Numbered from the stretch's first letter, positions 54,521-63,875 are shown. The stretch is DNA of 64,000 nt from Rubrivivax sp. A210 (GCF_904426505.1 NZ_CAJGBN010000001.1:124001-188000), one strand, 5' to 3'. Numbers and translations are program-made. The notes: generated by a model not told the origin, from the letters alone.

Positions 54521-55621
54521 TCAAAGCCCGGTCTTGAAAGACGTGTAGGTGCGCGTCATCAGGCGGCGCAGGTCGTTGTTCAGCGAATCGGGCGGCACCA
54601 TCCTGGACAGTTCGGCCGGCGCGAGGAAGACGGTGGGGTTGCTCGCGACCTCGGGCTTGACGAACTTGCGCGATTCGCTGTTCGGGTTGGCGTAGAACAC
54701 CTTGTTGGTGAGGCCGGCATGCACCTCGGGGCGCAGCATGTAGTTGATGAACTTGTGCGCGTTGCCCGGACGTGGTGCATCGGCCGGGATCACCATCACG
54801 TCGAAGAAGAGCAGGCCGCCGGTCTTGGGCAGCAGGGCCTGGATGTTCTGGCCGGTCTTGCCGTCGATGGCACGCTGGCGCGCGATGTTGATGTCGCCGC
54901 TCCAGCCCAGGGCCACGCAGACCGAGCCGCTGGCCATGTCGTTGATGTAGCCCGATGAACTGAACAGCGTGACATGGGGACGCACCGACTTCAGCAGCGC
55001 GGCGGCAGCGGCGTAGTCGCCGGTGTTCTTGCTGAACGAGGCCTTGCCCAGGTAGTGCAGGGCGGCCGGCACGACTTCGGTGGCCGAGTCGAGGAAGGAC
55101 ACGCCGCAGCCCTTGAGCTTGCTGATGTACTCGGGCTTGAAGACCAGGTCCCAGGCGTTCTCGGGCATGGGCGTGCTGCCCAGCGCCGCCTTGACCTTGT
55201 CGACATTGATGCCCACCGTGGTGTAGCCCCAGAGCCAGTTGACCATGTAGTCGTTGCCCGGGTCCATGCGCGCAAGCTGCGCCTGCACCGCGGTGTCGAG
55301 GTTCTTCAGGTTGGGAACCTGCGCCTTGTCGATCTTGCGCAGCAGGCCGCCGTCAATCTGCAGCTTGGCCCAGTGCGACGAGGGCACGACGATGTCGTAG
55401 CCCGTCTTGCCCGCCACCAGCTTGGCGTGGACGATTTCGTTGTTGTCGAAATTGTCGTAGCGCACCTTGATTCCGGTTTCCTTCTCGAAGTTGCGCAGCG
55501 TGTCCTCGGCGATGTAGTCGCTCCAGTTGTAGATGTTGAGGACCTTGTCCTCCTCCTGGGCCATCGGCGCGGTCGCCGACAGGGCCAGTGCGAGGGCGAG
55601 GACGAGCGACTTCGGGTTCAT
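54521..55621 (-). CDS. potF: Periplasmic putrescine-binding protein PotF
   Basis: 366 residues with a signal peptide (MNPKSLVLALALALSATAPM). The mature start KVLNIYNWSDYIAEDTLRNF and later YDIVVPSSHWAKLQIDGGLL, NWLWGYTTVGINVDKVKAAL and CVALGWSGDINIARQRAIDG follow the PotF/SpuD pattern; the acidic and aromatic residues that hold the diamine are in these blocks. This fits putrescine more than spermidine, given the neighbouring Puu genes, but sequence alone does not fix it. Confidence 0.94.
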   Translation of the reverse strand: MNPKSLVLALALALSATAPMAQEEDKVLNIYNWSDYIAEDTLRNFEKETGIKVRYDNFDNNEIVHAKLVAGKTGYDIVVPSSHWAKLQIDGGLLRKIDKAQVPNLKNLDTAVQAQLARMDPGNDYMVNWLWGYTTVGINVDKVKAALGSTPMPENAWDLVFKPEYISKLKGCGVSFLDSATEVVPAALHYLGKASFSKNTGDYAAAAALLKSVRPHVTLFSSSGYINDMASGSVCVALGWSGDINIARQRAIDGKTGQNIQALLPKTGGLLFFDVMVIPADAPRPGNAHKFINYMLRPEVHAGLTNKVFYANPNSESRKFVKPEVASNPTVFLAPAELSRMVPPDSLNNDLRRLMTRTYTSFKTGL

Positions 55622-55707
55622 GCGGCAACCTCCGGGACGGCGTGGAATGGGGTTTGTTGGGCGGGGAGTCTAGGCAAACATGGGGGGCGGGCCATCGGGG
55701 GGAACGA

Positions 55708-57090
55708 TCAGCACAGCCAGCCTTCGCGCTGGGCATCGGCCAAGGTCAGGTCCAGGCAGCGGCGGATGAGGGCCACCATCTCGTCGATCTGGGCGCGCGT
55801 GATCACCAGCGGTGGCGCCACGATCATGCGGTCGCCGACGGCGCGCATGATCAAGCCTTCGCGGAAGCAGTGGCCGCGGCAGACCATGCCGATCTCCAGT
55901 GCCTCGGGGAAGGCCTCCCCGGTGGACTTGTCCTTCACGAGCAGCAGGGCCCCCATCAGGCCGCAGGTCTCGGCATCACCCACCAGCGGGTGCGCCCCCA
56001 GCGACGCATAGGCTTCAGCAAGATACGGGCCGACATCGTCACGCACGCGCTCCACCAGGCCCAGCTCGCGGATCAGGCCCAGGTTGGCCAGGCCCACGGC
56101 GCAGGCCACCGGGTGGCCTGAATAGGTGTAGCCGTGGTTGAACTCGCCGCCTTTCTCGATCAGCACGCGGGCGATGCGCTCGCCCACCAGCACGCCGCCG
56201 AGCGGGATGTAGCCGCTGGTAACGCCCTTGGCAAAGGTCATCAGGTCGGGCCTGAAGCCCTGGGTCTCGCAGCCGAACCAGCGCCCGGTGCGGCCGAAGC
56301 CGCAGATGACCTCGTCGCTGACGAGCAGGATGCCATGGCGATCACAGATGCGCTGCACCTCGGGCCAGTAGGTGGAAGGCGGGATGATCACGCCGCCCGC
56401 GCCCTGGATGGGCTCGCCGATGAAGGCCGCCACGTTCTCGGGGCCGAGGGCGAGGATGCGCTCTTCCAGCCAGTGCGCCGCCATGAGGCCGAAGGCCTCG
56501 CGGGTGAGGCCCTGCGGCCGGCCGTGCTCCCACCAATAGGGCTGCTGGATGTGCTCGATGCCGGGTATCGGCAGGCCGCCCTGGGCGTGCATGCCGCTCA
56601 TGCCGCCCAGCGAGGCGCCGGCCATGGTGCTGCCGTGGTAGGCGTTGTGGCGGCTGATGATGATCTGGCGTCCGGGCTGGCCCAGCAGGTCCCAGTAGCG
56701 GCGCACCATGCGCACCACGGTGTCGTTGCCCTCCGAGCCCGAGCCGGCGAAGAAGACATGTTCGAAGCCGGCAGGCGCCACCTCGGCCAGCAACTCGGCC
56801 AGCGCGATGGCCGGCGGGGTGGCGGTCTGGAAGAAGGCGTTGTAGAAGGGCAGTTCGCGCAGCTGCCGGGTGGCGGCATCGATCAGCGCTTGCTGGCCGT
56901 AGCCGACATTGACGCACCACAGGCCGCTCATGGCGTCGAGGATCTTGTGGCCCTCGCTGTCCCAGATGTAGATGCCTTCGGCGCGCGTGATCACGCGCGA
57001 GCCCTTGCGGGCCAGGCCCTGGAAATCGGTGAAGGGGTGGAGGAAATGTGCCGCGTCGGCGGCCTGCCACTCTTGGGTGCTGCGGGTCAT
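55708..57090 (-). CDS. spuC: Putrescine/omega-amine--pyruvate aminotransferase (SpuC-like)
   Basis: 460 residues from ATG 57090. Class III aminotransferase motifs: GLWCVNVGYGQQALIDAATR, FFAGSGSEGNDTVVRMVRRY, SRHNAYHGSTMAGASLGGMS, GILLVSDEVICGFGRTGRWF and the PLP lysine in LMTFAKGVTSGYIPLGGVLV. SpuC-type enzymes move the amino group of putrescine or cadaverine to pyruvate. The gene is flanked by a PuuA-like synthetase (20-base gap) and potF. It offers a direct transamination route beside the gamma-glutamyl route. Substrate range is inferred from neighbours. Confidence 0.88.
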   Translation of the reverse strand: MTRSTQEWQAADAAHFLHPFTDFQGLARKGSRVITRAEGIYIWDSEGHKILDAMSGLWCVNVGYGQQALIDAATRQLRELPFYNAFFQTATPPAIALAELLAEVAPAGFEHVFFAGSGSEGNDTVVRMVRRYWDLLGQPGRQIIISRHNAYHGSTMAGASLGGMSGMHAQGGLPIPGIEHIQQPYWWEHGRPQGLTREAFGLMAAHWLEERILALGPENVAAFIGEPIQGAGGVIIPPSTYWPEVQRICDRHGILLVSDEVICGFGRTGRWFGCETQGFRPDLMTFAKGVTSGYIPLGGVLVGERIARVLIEKGGEFNHGYTYSGHPVACAVGLANLGLIRELGLVERVRDDVGPYLAEAYASLGAHPLVGDAETCGLMGALLLVKDKSTGEAFPEALEIGMVCRGHCFREGLIMRAVGDRMIVAPPLVITRAQIDEMVALIRRCLDLTLADAQREGWLC

Positions 57091-57110
57091 GGGCGGGGCT
57101 CCTGGCGGGG

Positions 57111-58478
57111 TCAGACGTGGAGAAGCAGGTGCTCGCGCTCCCACGGCGAAATCACCTTCATGAACTCGGCGTACTCGATCTCCTTGACCTCGGTGTAGAC
57201 GGTGACGAAGGACTCGCCCATCACCGCCGCCAAGTCGCGCTCGGCGCGCAGCAGGATCAACGCCTCGCCCAGGCTGCGCGGCAGCTGGAAATCGCCCAGG
57301 TAGGCGTCGCCCTTGCACTCGGCCGTGGGCTCGATGCGGTTCTTGATGCCCAGGTAGCCGCAGGCCAGGGTGGCAGCCAGCGCCACATAGGGGTTGGCGT
57401 CGGCGCCGATGACGCGGTTCTCGATGCGCCGCGCCACCGGCTCGGCCACCGGGCTGCGTATGCCCACGGTGCGGTTGTCCGTGCCCCACTGGATGTTGAT
57501 GGGCGCGGCCACGCCGCGCACCAGGCGGCGGTAGCTGTTGACGTAGGGCGCAAACAGCGCCATGGCCGCCGGGATGTATTTCTGCAGCCCACCGATGAAC
57601 CAGTAGAACTCTCGGCTGGCGCTGCCGTCTTCGTTGCTGAACAGGTTGCGGCCGGTGGCCTGGTTGATGACGCTCTGGTGAATGTGCATGGCGCTGCCGG
57701 GTTCGCCGGCTATGGGCTTGGCCATGAAGGTGGCGAACATGTCGTGGCGCAGCGCCGCCTCGCGCACCGTGCGCTTGAACATGAAGACCTCGTCGGCCAG
57801 GCCCAGCGGGTGGGCGTGGAAGAAGTTGATTTCCATCTGCCCGGCGCCGACCTCGTGGATCAGCGTGTCCACGTTCAGCTCCATCTTGTCGCAGTAGTCG
57901 TAGACGTCCTCGAACAGCGGGTCGAATTCGTTCACTGCGTCGATGGAATAGGCTTGGCGGCTCGTCTCGCTGCGCCCGCTGCGGCCGATGGGCGGCTTGA
58001 GCGGAACGTCGGGGTCGGTGTTGCGCGCCACCAGGTAGAACTCGAGCTCGGGCGCGACCACCGGGTCCCAGCCCTCGGCGGCGTACAGGTCGCACACGCG
58101 GCGCAGCACCGAGCGCGGCGCGAAGGGCACGAGCACGCCCTGGCGGTCATAGCAGTCGTGGATGACCTGGGCCGTGGGGTCGGTGGCCCAGGGCACGATG
58201 CGCACCGTGGTCGGGTCGGGCCGCAGATGCATGTCGCGGTCGGTGGGCTTGATGACGTCGTAGTAAGGCCCCTCTTCGGGGAACTCGCCCGTCACGCCCA
58301 TCGCCACCACGGCCTCGGGCAGGCGCATGCCGCGGTCTTCGGTGAACTTCTGGCGCGGCAGGATCTTGCCGCGGGCCACGCCGGTGAGGTCGGGCACCAG
58401 GCACTCGATCTCGGTGACGCGGTGCTGGTCCAGCCACTGTTCCAGCTCGGCAAAGGTGAAATGGTCTCTCGATGTCAT
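57111..58478 (-). CDS. puuA: Gamma-glutamylputrescine synthetase PuuA-like
   Basis: 455 residues of the glutamine-synthetase fold: ECLVPDLTGVARGKILPRQK at the N-terminal domain, VVAPELEFYLVARNTDPDVP, HEVGAGQMEINFFHAHPLGL, GSAMHIHQSVINQATGRNLF and NIQWGTDNRTVGIRSPVAEP. The stretch SRQAYSIDAVNEFDPLFEDV is characteristic of the PuuA/SpuI group and distinguishes it from GlnA. It joins glutamate to putrescine with ATP, the first step of the Puu pathway. PuuD lies 51 bases upstream and spuC 20 bases downstream. Confidence 0.93.
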   Translation of the reverse strand: MTSRDHFTFAELEQWLDQHRVTEIECLVPDLTGVARGKILPRQKFTEDRGMRLPEAVVAMGVTGEFPEEGPYYDVIKPTDRDMHLRPDPTTVRIVPWATDPTAQVIHDCYDRQGVLVPFAPRSVLRRVCDLYAAEGWDPVVAPELEFYLVARNTDPDVPLKPPIGRSGRSETSRQAYSIDAVNEFDPLFEDVYDYCDKMELNVDTLIHEVGAGQMEINFFHAHPLGLADEVFMFKRTVREAALRHDMFATFMAKPIAGEPGSAMHIHQSVINQATGRNLFSNEDGSASREFYWFIGGLQKYIPAAMALFAPYVNSYRRLVRGVAAPINIQWGTDNRTVGIRSPVAEPVARRIENRVIGADANPYVALAATLACGYLGIKNRIEPTAECKGDAYLGDFQLPRSLGEALILLRAERDLAAVMGESFVTVYTEVKEIEYAEFMKVISPWEREHLLLHV

Positions 58479-58529
58479 GTGCGGTCTCGGCAGTCTGGCT
58501 CAATCGGCATGCCGGGACCGGCCCGGCGC

Positions 58530-59324
58530 TCAGGTGCTGGCGGCAGCCGCTGGCAAGGGGCCCCGCACGCGGTCGCGGTACTGGCGTGCAGCCGCACCAA
58601 AGCCCTGCAGCAGGCGCATCGAAACCGGGTTGTGGGCCGCCTGCCATTCAGGATGCCATTGCAGGCAGAGGTTGAAGCCGGGCGCATCCGGCACCGAGAA
58701 GGCCTCGACCACGCCGTCGGGCGCCACGGCCTCGATGCGCAGCCCCGGCGCCGGTATCGCCACGCCCTGGCCGTGCAGCGAATTGACCTCGAACTCGCGC
58801 AGGTCGCCCAGCAGCTTTTCCAGCACGCCGCCCGGGTACACCTTGACGCGGTGCGCCGGTGCGTACTGCCGGGCCGCCGGCAGGGCGTCGTCGGCACGGT
58901 GGTCGGCCAGGCCCGGCACCGCATGCACCGCCTGGTGCAGGCTGCCGCCGAGCGCCACATTGGTCTCCTGCGTGCCGCGGCAGATGGCCAGCAGCGGCAG
59001 GCCGCGCGCCAGCACGCGGCGCACGAAGGGCAGCACCCAGGCGTCGCGGGCCGGGTCCAGAGGCAGGCGGGGGTCCAGCACGGCCTCGCCGAAGTGCGAC
59101 GGGTGTACGTTGGAGGGCGAGCCGGTGAGCAGCACGCCATCGGCCAGATCGAGCAAGGCCTCGGCATCGTCTTCGGCCAGGCCCGGCACCATCAGCGGCA
59201 GGGCGCCGGCCAGGCGCACCGCGTCCACGTACTTGTGGCCGGCGATGTGGAAAGGGTGCTCGCCCAGCGTCCGGTTGCAGGCCGGCACGAGGACGACGGG
59301 GCGGTGGTTGGGGACTGCGGGCAT
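58530..59324 (-). CDS. puuD: Gamma-glutamyl-GABA hydrolase PuuD-like
   Basis: 264 residues from ATG 59324. It is a class I glutamine-amidotransferase-like hydrolase of the peptidase C26 type: PVVLVPACNRTLGEHPFHIA, DGVLLTGSPSNVHPSHFGE, the nucleophile block LPLLAICRGTQETNVALGGS with Cys, and NLCLQWHPEWQAAHNPVSMR with the catalytic His-Pro-Glu. It releases GABA and glutamate from gamma-glutamyl-GABA, the last Puu step. It starts 8 bases after the puuB stop. Confidence 0.93.
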   Translation of the reverse strand: MPAVPNHRPVVLVPACNRTLGEHPFHIAGHKYVDAVRLAGALPLMVPGLAEDDAEALLDLADGVLLTGSPSNVHPSHFGEAVLDPRLPLDPARDAWVLPFVRRVLARGLPLLAICRGTQETNVALGGSLHQAVHAVPGLADHRADDALPAARQYAPAHRVKVYPGGVLEKLLGDLREFEVNSLHGQGVAIPAPGLRIEAVAPDGVVEAFSVPDAPGFNLCLQWHPEWQAAHNPVSMRLLQGFGAAARQYRDRVRGPLPAAAAST

Positions 59325-59332
59325 GGTCGCGA

Positions 59333-60634
59333 TCACGCAAGCATATCGCGCAGACGGTACCAGGCCATGCCCAGCACCAGGGCCGGCGTGCGCAGCCGCG
59401 TGCCGCCGGGGAAATTGCGGTGGCCCAACTGCGCGAAGACATCGAAGCGCGAGGCGTCGCCCGCCATGGCCTCGGCCACCAGACGGCCGGCCAGGCCGCT
59501 GAGGGCCAGGCCGTGGCCCGAGTAGCCCTGCAGGTAATAGATGTTGCGTTGCTCGCCCAGGCGGCCGAAATCGGGCGCGCGGTTCATGGTGATGTCGACG
59601 AAGCCGCCCCAGGCGTACTCGATGTGCCTGCCCTCGAGCTGGGGAAAGGTCAGCACCATGCGCTGGCGCATGCTCTCGGCCAGGCGGCCGGGCGTGCGCG
59701 TGCTGTAGCTGACGCGCCCGCCGTAGAGCATGCGGTTGTCGTCGGTGGTGCGGAAGTAGTCGAGCACGAAGTTGTTGTCGCACACCGCGCTGCGGCTGGG
59801 AATCAGGCTGTCGGCCAAGGCCTCGGGCAGCACCTCGCTGCAGGCGATATAGGTGCCCACCGGCATGATGCGCGGTGCAAGCTGGGGCGCCAGCGCGCCC
59901 AGATAGACATTGCCGGCCAGCAGCACCTGGCTGGCGCGCAGGCTGCCCCGGGCCGTGCGCAGAATCGGCTGCGTGCCCTGTTCGAGCACCAGCACCTCGC
60001 TGCCCTCGTGCAGGCGTGCGCCGGCCGCGGCAGCGGCACGGGCCAGGCCGCGCGTGTACTTGAGCGGGTGCAGGTGGCCCGAGCGCGGGTCGTAGAGACC
60101 GCCGTGGAATTCGGGGCTGGCGATCCAGTGGCCCAGCTCGCCGGCAGCCAGGCCCTGCATGCGGTAGCCGTAGCGCTTCTCGGCCCTTTCGCCCGAGCGC
60201 AGCAACTCCCGCGCCTTGCCCGGCGTGCGCGCCACGCCCAGCCAGCCGTCGCGCCATTCGCAGGCGATGGCGTGCTCCTTGATGCGCTCGCGCAGCAGGT
60301 CCAGGGCCTCGATGGACATGTCCCACACAAGGCGGGCATCGGTCGCGCCGAGCTGGAATTCGATCAGTTCCTGGTCGCAGGCCAGGCCGTGGATGGCCTG
60401 GCCGCCGTTGCGCCCGCTGGCGCCCGAGCCGATTTCGCGTGCCTCGAGCAGAGCGACATCGAAGCCGCGTTGGCGCAGATCCAGCGCCGCCGCCAGGCCC
60501 GAGAGGCCACCGCCAACAATGGCCACGTCGCAGCGGGCGTCACCCTGCAGCGGCGCAAAGGCCGGCTCGCGCGGGGAAGTGGCCGCGTAATAGGAGTTGC
60601 GCGCGAGGCTGAGGTCGGTGTCCAGCAACGCCAT
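59333..60634 (-). CDS. puuB: FAD-dependent gamma-glutamylputrescine oxidase PuuB-like
   Basis: 433 residues of the DAO family. FAD-binding GxGxxG near residue 38 (CDVAIVGGGLSGLAAALDL), ALLEAREIGSGASGRNGGQA, HPLKYTRGLARAAAAAGARL, and VFGQL-type C-terminal FAD contacts (YSGHGLALSGLAGRLVAEAM). N-terminal SLARNSYYAATSPREPAFAP is typical of PuuB and its relatives. It oxidises gamma-glutamylputrescine to the aldehyde, yielding H2O2 and ammonia. It lies between an aminotransferase (6 bases) and puuD (8 bases). Confidence 0.92.
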   Translation of the reverse strand: MALLDTDLSLARNSYYAATSPREPAFAPLQGDARCDVAIVGGGLSGLAAALDLRQRGFDVALLEAREIGSGASGRNGGQAIHGLACDQELIEFQLGATDARLVWDMSIEALDLLRERIKEHAIACEWRDGWLGVARTPGKARELLRSGERAEKRYGYRMQGLAAGELGHWIASPEFHGGLYDPRSGHLHPLKYTRGLARAAAAAGARLHEGSEVLVLEQGTQPILRTARGSLRASQVLLAGNVYLGALAPQLAPRIMPVGTYIACSEVLPEALADSLIPSRSAVCDNNFVLDYFRTTDDNRMLYGGRVSYSTRTPGRLAESMRQRMVLTFPQLEGRHIEYAWGGFVDITMNRAPDFGRLGEQRNIYYLQGYSGHGLALSGLAGRLVAEAMAGDASRFDVFAQLGHRNFPGGTRLRTPALVLGMAWYRLRDMLA

Positions 60635-60640
60635 GGAGGC

Positions 60641-61990
60641 TCAGGCCGCCCGGCGGATGGCGCTGCGCAGCGCGTCGACGATCCGAGCGATCTGGCCCGT
60701 CTCGATGATGAGGGGCGGCGACAGCGCCACCGTGTCGCCGGTGGTGCGCACAAGCACGCCCTGTTCCCAGCAGTCGAGGAAGACGTTGAAGGCGCGTTTG
60801 GCCGGCTCGCCCGGCAGCGGCGCCAGCTCGATGCCGCCGACGAGGCCGATGTTGCGCACATCAATCACGTTGGGCTCGCCGCGCAGCGAATGCACCGCCT
60901 CGGCAAAGGCCGGCTCCAGCGTTGACGCACGGGTCAGCAGGCCTTCCTCGGCATAGGTGTCCAGCGTCGCCAGGCCGGCGGCGCAGGCCAGCGGGTGGGC
61001 CGAATAGGTGTAGCCGTGCATGAACTCGATCAGGTGCTCGGGCCCATTCATGAAGGCGTCGTGGATGGACTGGCGCACCAGCACCGCGCCCATGGGCACG
61101 GCGCCATTGGTCAGGCCCTTGGCGCAGGTGATGAGGTCGGGCACGACGCCGAAGGTCTGGGCCGCGAAGGGCTGGCCGGTGCGGCCGAAGCCGGTGATGA
61201 CCTCGTCGAAGATGAGCAGGATGCCGTGGCGCGTGCAGATCTCGCGCAGGCGCTGCAGATAGCCCTGGGGCGGGATCAGCACGCCGGTGGAGCCGGCCAC
61301 CGGCTCGACGATGACGGCGGCGATGGTGCTGGCGTCGTGCAGCGCCACCAGGCGTTCGAGGTCGTCGGCGGCCTCGGCGCCATTCAGCGGTTGACCGATG
61401 CTGAAGGCGTTGCGCGGGTCGTGGGTGTGGCGGATGTGGTCGACGCCGGCCAGCATCGTGCCGAACATCTTGCGGTTGCCGACGATGCCGCCCACCGAGA
61501 TGCCGCCGAAATTGACGCCGTGGTAGCCGCGCTCGCGGCCGATCAGGCGGGTGCGGGCGGCATCGCCGCGCACGCGGTGGTAGGCCAGCGCGATCTTGAG
61601 CGCGGTCTCCACCGCCTCGGAGCCCGAGTTGGTGAAGAAGACCCGGTTCAGCTCGGTCGGCGCGATGGCGGCCACGCGCTCGGCCAGTTCGAAGGCCTTG
61701 GGGTGGGCCATCTGGAAGGGCGGCGCGAAATCCATCTCGGCGGCCTGCTGCTGGATGGCCTGCACGATGCGCGGCCGGCCATGGCCGGCATTGACGCACC
61801 AGAGGCCGGCCACGCCGTCGAGCACCTGGCGCCCGCGGTCGTCGCGGTAGTGCATGCCCTCGGCCTGGGTGAGCAGGCGCGGCGCCTTCTTGAACTGCCG
61901 GTTGGCCGTGAAGGGCATCCAGTAGGCGTCCAGCGCCTGAGTCTGTGTCGCGTCGGCCTGCAGCAGGGCCGGGTCCAGGGCTTGGTTCAT
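60641..61990 (-). CDS. Omega-amino acid/beta-alanine--pyruvate aminotransferase-like
   Basis: 449 residues from ATG 61990. Class III aminotransferase: DAYWMPFTANRQFKKAPRLL at the N-terminus is the signature of omega-amino-acid:pyruvate enzymes. GLWCVNAGHGRPRIVQAIQQ, VFFTNSGSEAVETALKIALA, RERGYHGVNFGGISVGGIVG, GILLIFDEVITGFGRTGQPF and the PLP lysine in LITCAKGLTNGAVPMGAVLV complete the active site. It could convert GABA, beta-alanine or a polyamine to the aldehyde. As the first gene of the downstream unit (puuB follows after 6 bases), its leader (61991 to 62111) should carry the promoter. Confidence 0.88.
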   Translation of the reverse strand: MNQALDPALLQADATQTQALDAYWMPFTANRQFKKAPRLLTQAEGMHYRDDRGRQVLDGVAGLWCVNAGHGRPRIVQAIQQQAAEMDFAPPFQMAHPKAFELAERVAAIAPTELNRVFFTNSGSEAVETALKIALAYHRVRGDAARTRLIGRERGYHGVNFGGISVGGIVGNRKMFGTMLAGVDHIRHTHDPRNAFSIGQPLNGAEAADDLERLVALHDASTIAAVIVEPVAGSTGVLIPPQGYLQRLREICTRHGILLIFDEVITGFGRTGQPFAAQTFGVVPDLITCAKGLTNGAVPMGAVLVRQSIHDAFMNGPEHLIEFMHGYTYSAHPLACAAGLATLDTYAEEGLLTRASTLEPAFAEAVHSLRGEPNVIDVRNIGLVGGIELAPLPGEPAKRAFNVFLDCWEQGVLVRTTGDTVALSPPLIIETGQIARIVDALRSAIRRAA

Positions 61991-62111
61991 GCGGTCTCCT
62001 GAAGGCGCAGGCGCCGCCTCTGGGGCAACGCCGGATGGTCGCCGCATCGTACAGCCTGCCTCGGGCGCTGCATTAAGAGAGGCGCCACCCAGGCCGGGCT
62101 GACCCAAGCAA

Positions 62112-62135
62112 AACGGCGCCCCTGGGGGCGCCGTT
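62112..62135 (-). terminator. Intrinsic terminator after the hemerythrin gene
   Basis: aacggcgcccc and ggggcgccgtt form a perfect 11-bp stem with a 2-base centre (so effectively an 8 to 9 bp stem with a small loop). On the minus strand it is followed by a T-rich run (GTTTTGCTT), the layout of a rho-independent terminator. It ends transcripts of the hemerythrin gene (stop at 62162) and separates them from the polyamine genes. Confidence 0.85.
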
Positions 62136-62161
62136 GCATGGGGGCAGGGGGCCGCCGGAAC

Positions 62162-62710
62162 TCAGGCGGTGCGCGCCTTCTCGCCGGCATCCAGGGCCTC
62201 GCGCGCACGTTTGGCGGCCGGATAGACCACGGTCTCTTCGAGCGCAATGTGCTCGTGGTGCAGCGCGGTGTAGATGGGCAGGGCGTTGCGAAGCATGGCC
62301 AGGTCGTACCAGTTGTAGCCGGCGGCGATGCCTTCAATCTGGGGCGAGAGTTCGTGCCAGTCTTCGTCGAGCCAGCCGTGGTCTTGCTGCAGGCGGTGGA
62401 CATGCTGCACCAGTTCGGCGTCGCCACTGGCCAGCAGCACCGGGAACACCTGGGCTTCTTCCTGCGCGTGGTGGTCGCGGCCGGGGCCGTTGAAGAAATC
62501 GAGGATTTCGCGGGCGCTGGCACGGGCGGTGTCGTCGAGGCCGCGGTCGTCGAGATGGGCAATCAGGCGGTCGAAGGCTTCCAGCATCTCGAGGGCGGCG
62601 CGGTGGGCCTGGTCGAGCTTGGCAAACTCCGGCAGCGGCGGGGCCGGCGAACGGGCTGCACGGGGCTGGCGCGGGGCGCGCGGGGCGGGGGCGGCGGATG
62701 CGGCGTTCAT
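62162..62710 (-). CDS. Hemerythrin HHE-domain protein
   Basis: 182 residues. A basic, Pro/Ala-rich N-terminus (about 28 residues) is followed by a four-helix bundle with the diiron ligands of the HHE family: His 36 (KLDQAHRAALEML), His 80/81 and Glu 84 (GRDHHAQEEAQVFP), His 111 (LQQDHGWLDEDWHEL), and the helix with HHEHIALEE (151 to 159). Such proteins bind O2, NO or iron, or sense redox state. It lies 73 bases after the agmatinase gene on the same strand and has its own terminator. The N-terminal stretch may be a flexible tail; the start is not certain. Confidence 0.88.
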   Translation of the reverse strand: MNAASAAPAPRAPRQPRAARSPAPPLPEFAKLDQAHRAALEMLEAFDRLIAHLDDRGLDDTARASAREILDFFNGPGRDHHAQEEAQVFPVLLASGDAELVQHVHRLQQDHGWLDEDWHELSPQIEGIAAGYNWYDLAMLRNALPIYTALHHEHIALEETVVYPAAKRAREALDAGEKARTA

Positions 62711-62783
62711 GACTTCTCCTGGGGAATGTCGGTATTCTTCGGAGGCGGCCGGCGCGGGGCTTGCGCCGGATCAAACGAAGCGT

Positions 62784-63704
62784 TCAGGCCCTTGCGAGAC
62801 GCCCGCAGAGGTAGGTCCAGACGAAGGCCGCCGCGGCCTGGCTGGTGATCTCGGCATGGTCGTAGGGCGGCGCCACTTCCACGCAGTCCATGCCCACGAA
62901 GGGCAAGTCGGCCAGTTCCTCCAGCAGCGTCAGCACCTGGGCCGTGCTCAGGCCGCCGGGCTCGGGCGTGCCGGTGCCGGGGGCGTAGGCCGGGTCCAGG
63001 CAGTCGATGTCCAGGCTCAGGTAGACGGGCGGGTTGCCGTGCGCCGCCAGCCGCCGGCGTATGGCGTCGGTGATGGGCTGCAACTGGGACGGCGCAGCCA
63101 GGCCGCGCAGCGCGCGTGCGGTGAAGATCTGGCCGCCGCGCCGGGCGACGAACTCGCGCGCCTCGCGCAGCCCGGCCGAGCGGATGCCGATCTGGGTGAA
63201 GCAGGCGTCGACGACCAGGCCTTCCTGCATGGCCTCGTAGACCCAGGTGCCATGGCCGCTGGGCTCGCCGAAGTGGTCTTCCCAGGTGTCGCAATGGGCG
63301 TCGAAGTGGATCACCGCCAGCGGCTGGCCCAGCCATTGCCGGTAGGCGCGCAGCAGCGGCAGCGTGATCGAGTGGTCACCGCCCAGCCAGGCCATGTGGT
63401 GGCGGCGCAGCAGGGCTGCCGCTGCCGGCACCAGGGACTCGCGCATGGCGGTCAGCGAGGTGTTGGGCAGGGCTAGGTCGCCGACGTCACCGAGCCGGCC
63501 GATGGGACTGGTGTCGAAAAGCGGGTGGGTGCCGTCGCACAGCATGTGGCTGGCCTCGCGGATGGCACGCGGGGCGAGGCGGGCGCCGGGCCGGTTGGTG
63601 GTGGCGCCGTCCCAGGCGATGCCGGCCACGGCATAGGGCGTGGCCGCATCGGGCACGCCGACCTTGAGAAAGCGCTGGTCCGAGAGGAAGGCGAAGCTGG
63701 ACAT
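62784..63704 (-). CDS. speB: Agmatinase (ureohydrolase family)
   Basis: 306 residues from ATG 63704 (MSSFAFLSDQ). The binuclear manganese site is complete: GGDHS with His 111, VIHFDAHCDTWE with Asp 135, His 137 and Asp 139, and SLDIDCLDPAYAPGTGTPEP. It lacks the arginase-type substrate residues and fits the SpeB group. It hydrolyses agmatine to putrescine and urea, feeding the polyamine degradation genes downstream. Guanidinobutyrase or a related activity is the main alternative. The region before it (63705 to 64000) is the likely promoter. Confidence 0.88.
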   Translation of the reverse strand: MSSFAFLSDQRFLKVGVPDAATPYAVAGIAWDGATTNRPGARLAPRAIREASHMLCDGTHPLFDTSPIGRLGDVGDLALPNTSLTAMRESLVPAAAALLRRHHMAWLGGDHSITLPLLRAYRQWLGQPLAVIHFDAHCDTWEDHFGEPSGHGTWVYEAMQEGLVVDACFTQIGIRSAGLREAREFVARRGGQIFTARALRGLAAPSQLQPITDAIRRRLAAHGNPPVYLSLDIDCLDPAYAPGTGTPEPGGLSTAQVLTLLEELADLPFVGMDCVEVAPPYDHAEITSQAAAAFVWTYLCGRLARA

Positions 63705-63875
63705 GCGGGCCCCGGTGGCTGGATGGCGGCGGATCATAAGCAGCACGCACATGCTGTCCGGCCGCCAGGCTGAGCCGGCCGGCCCAAGCCCCGGGGCCGG
63801 GCGAGAGCCCGCTCGCCAGACGCAGGCGCTGGCGTGTGCCAGTGGCCGATTTCGCCCTTTTTTCGCATCGTGCGG

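Noticed and set aside
62112..62135. An attenuator for the polyamine genes
   Set aside because: The stem lies downstream of the hemerythrin stop on the same strand with a T-rich run after it, and well ahead of the next start. A terminator is the simpler reading.
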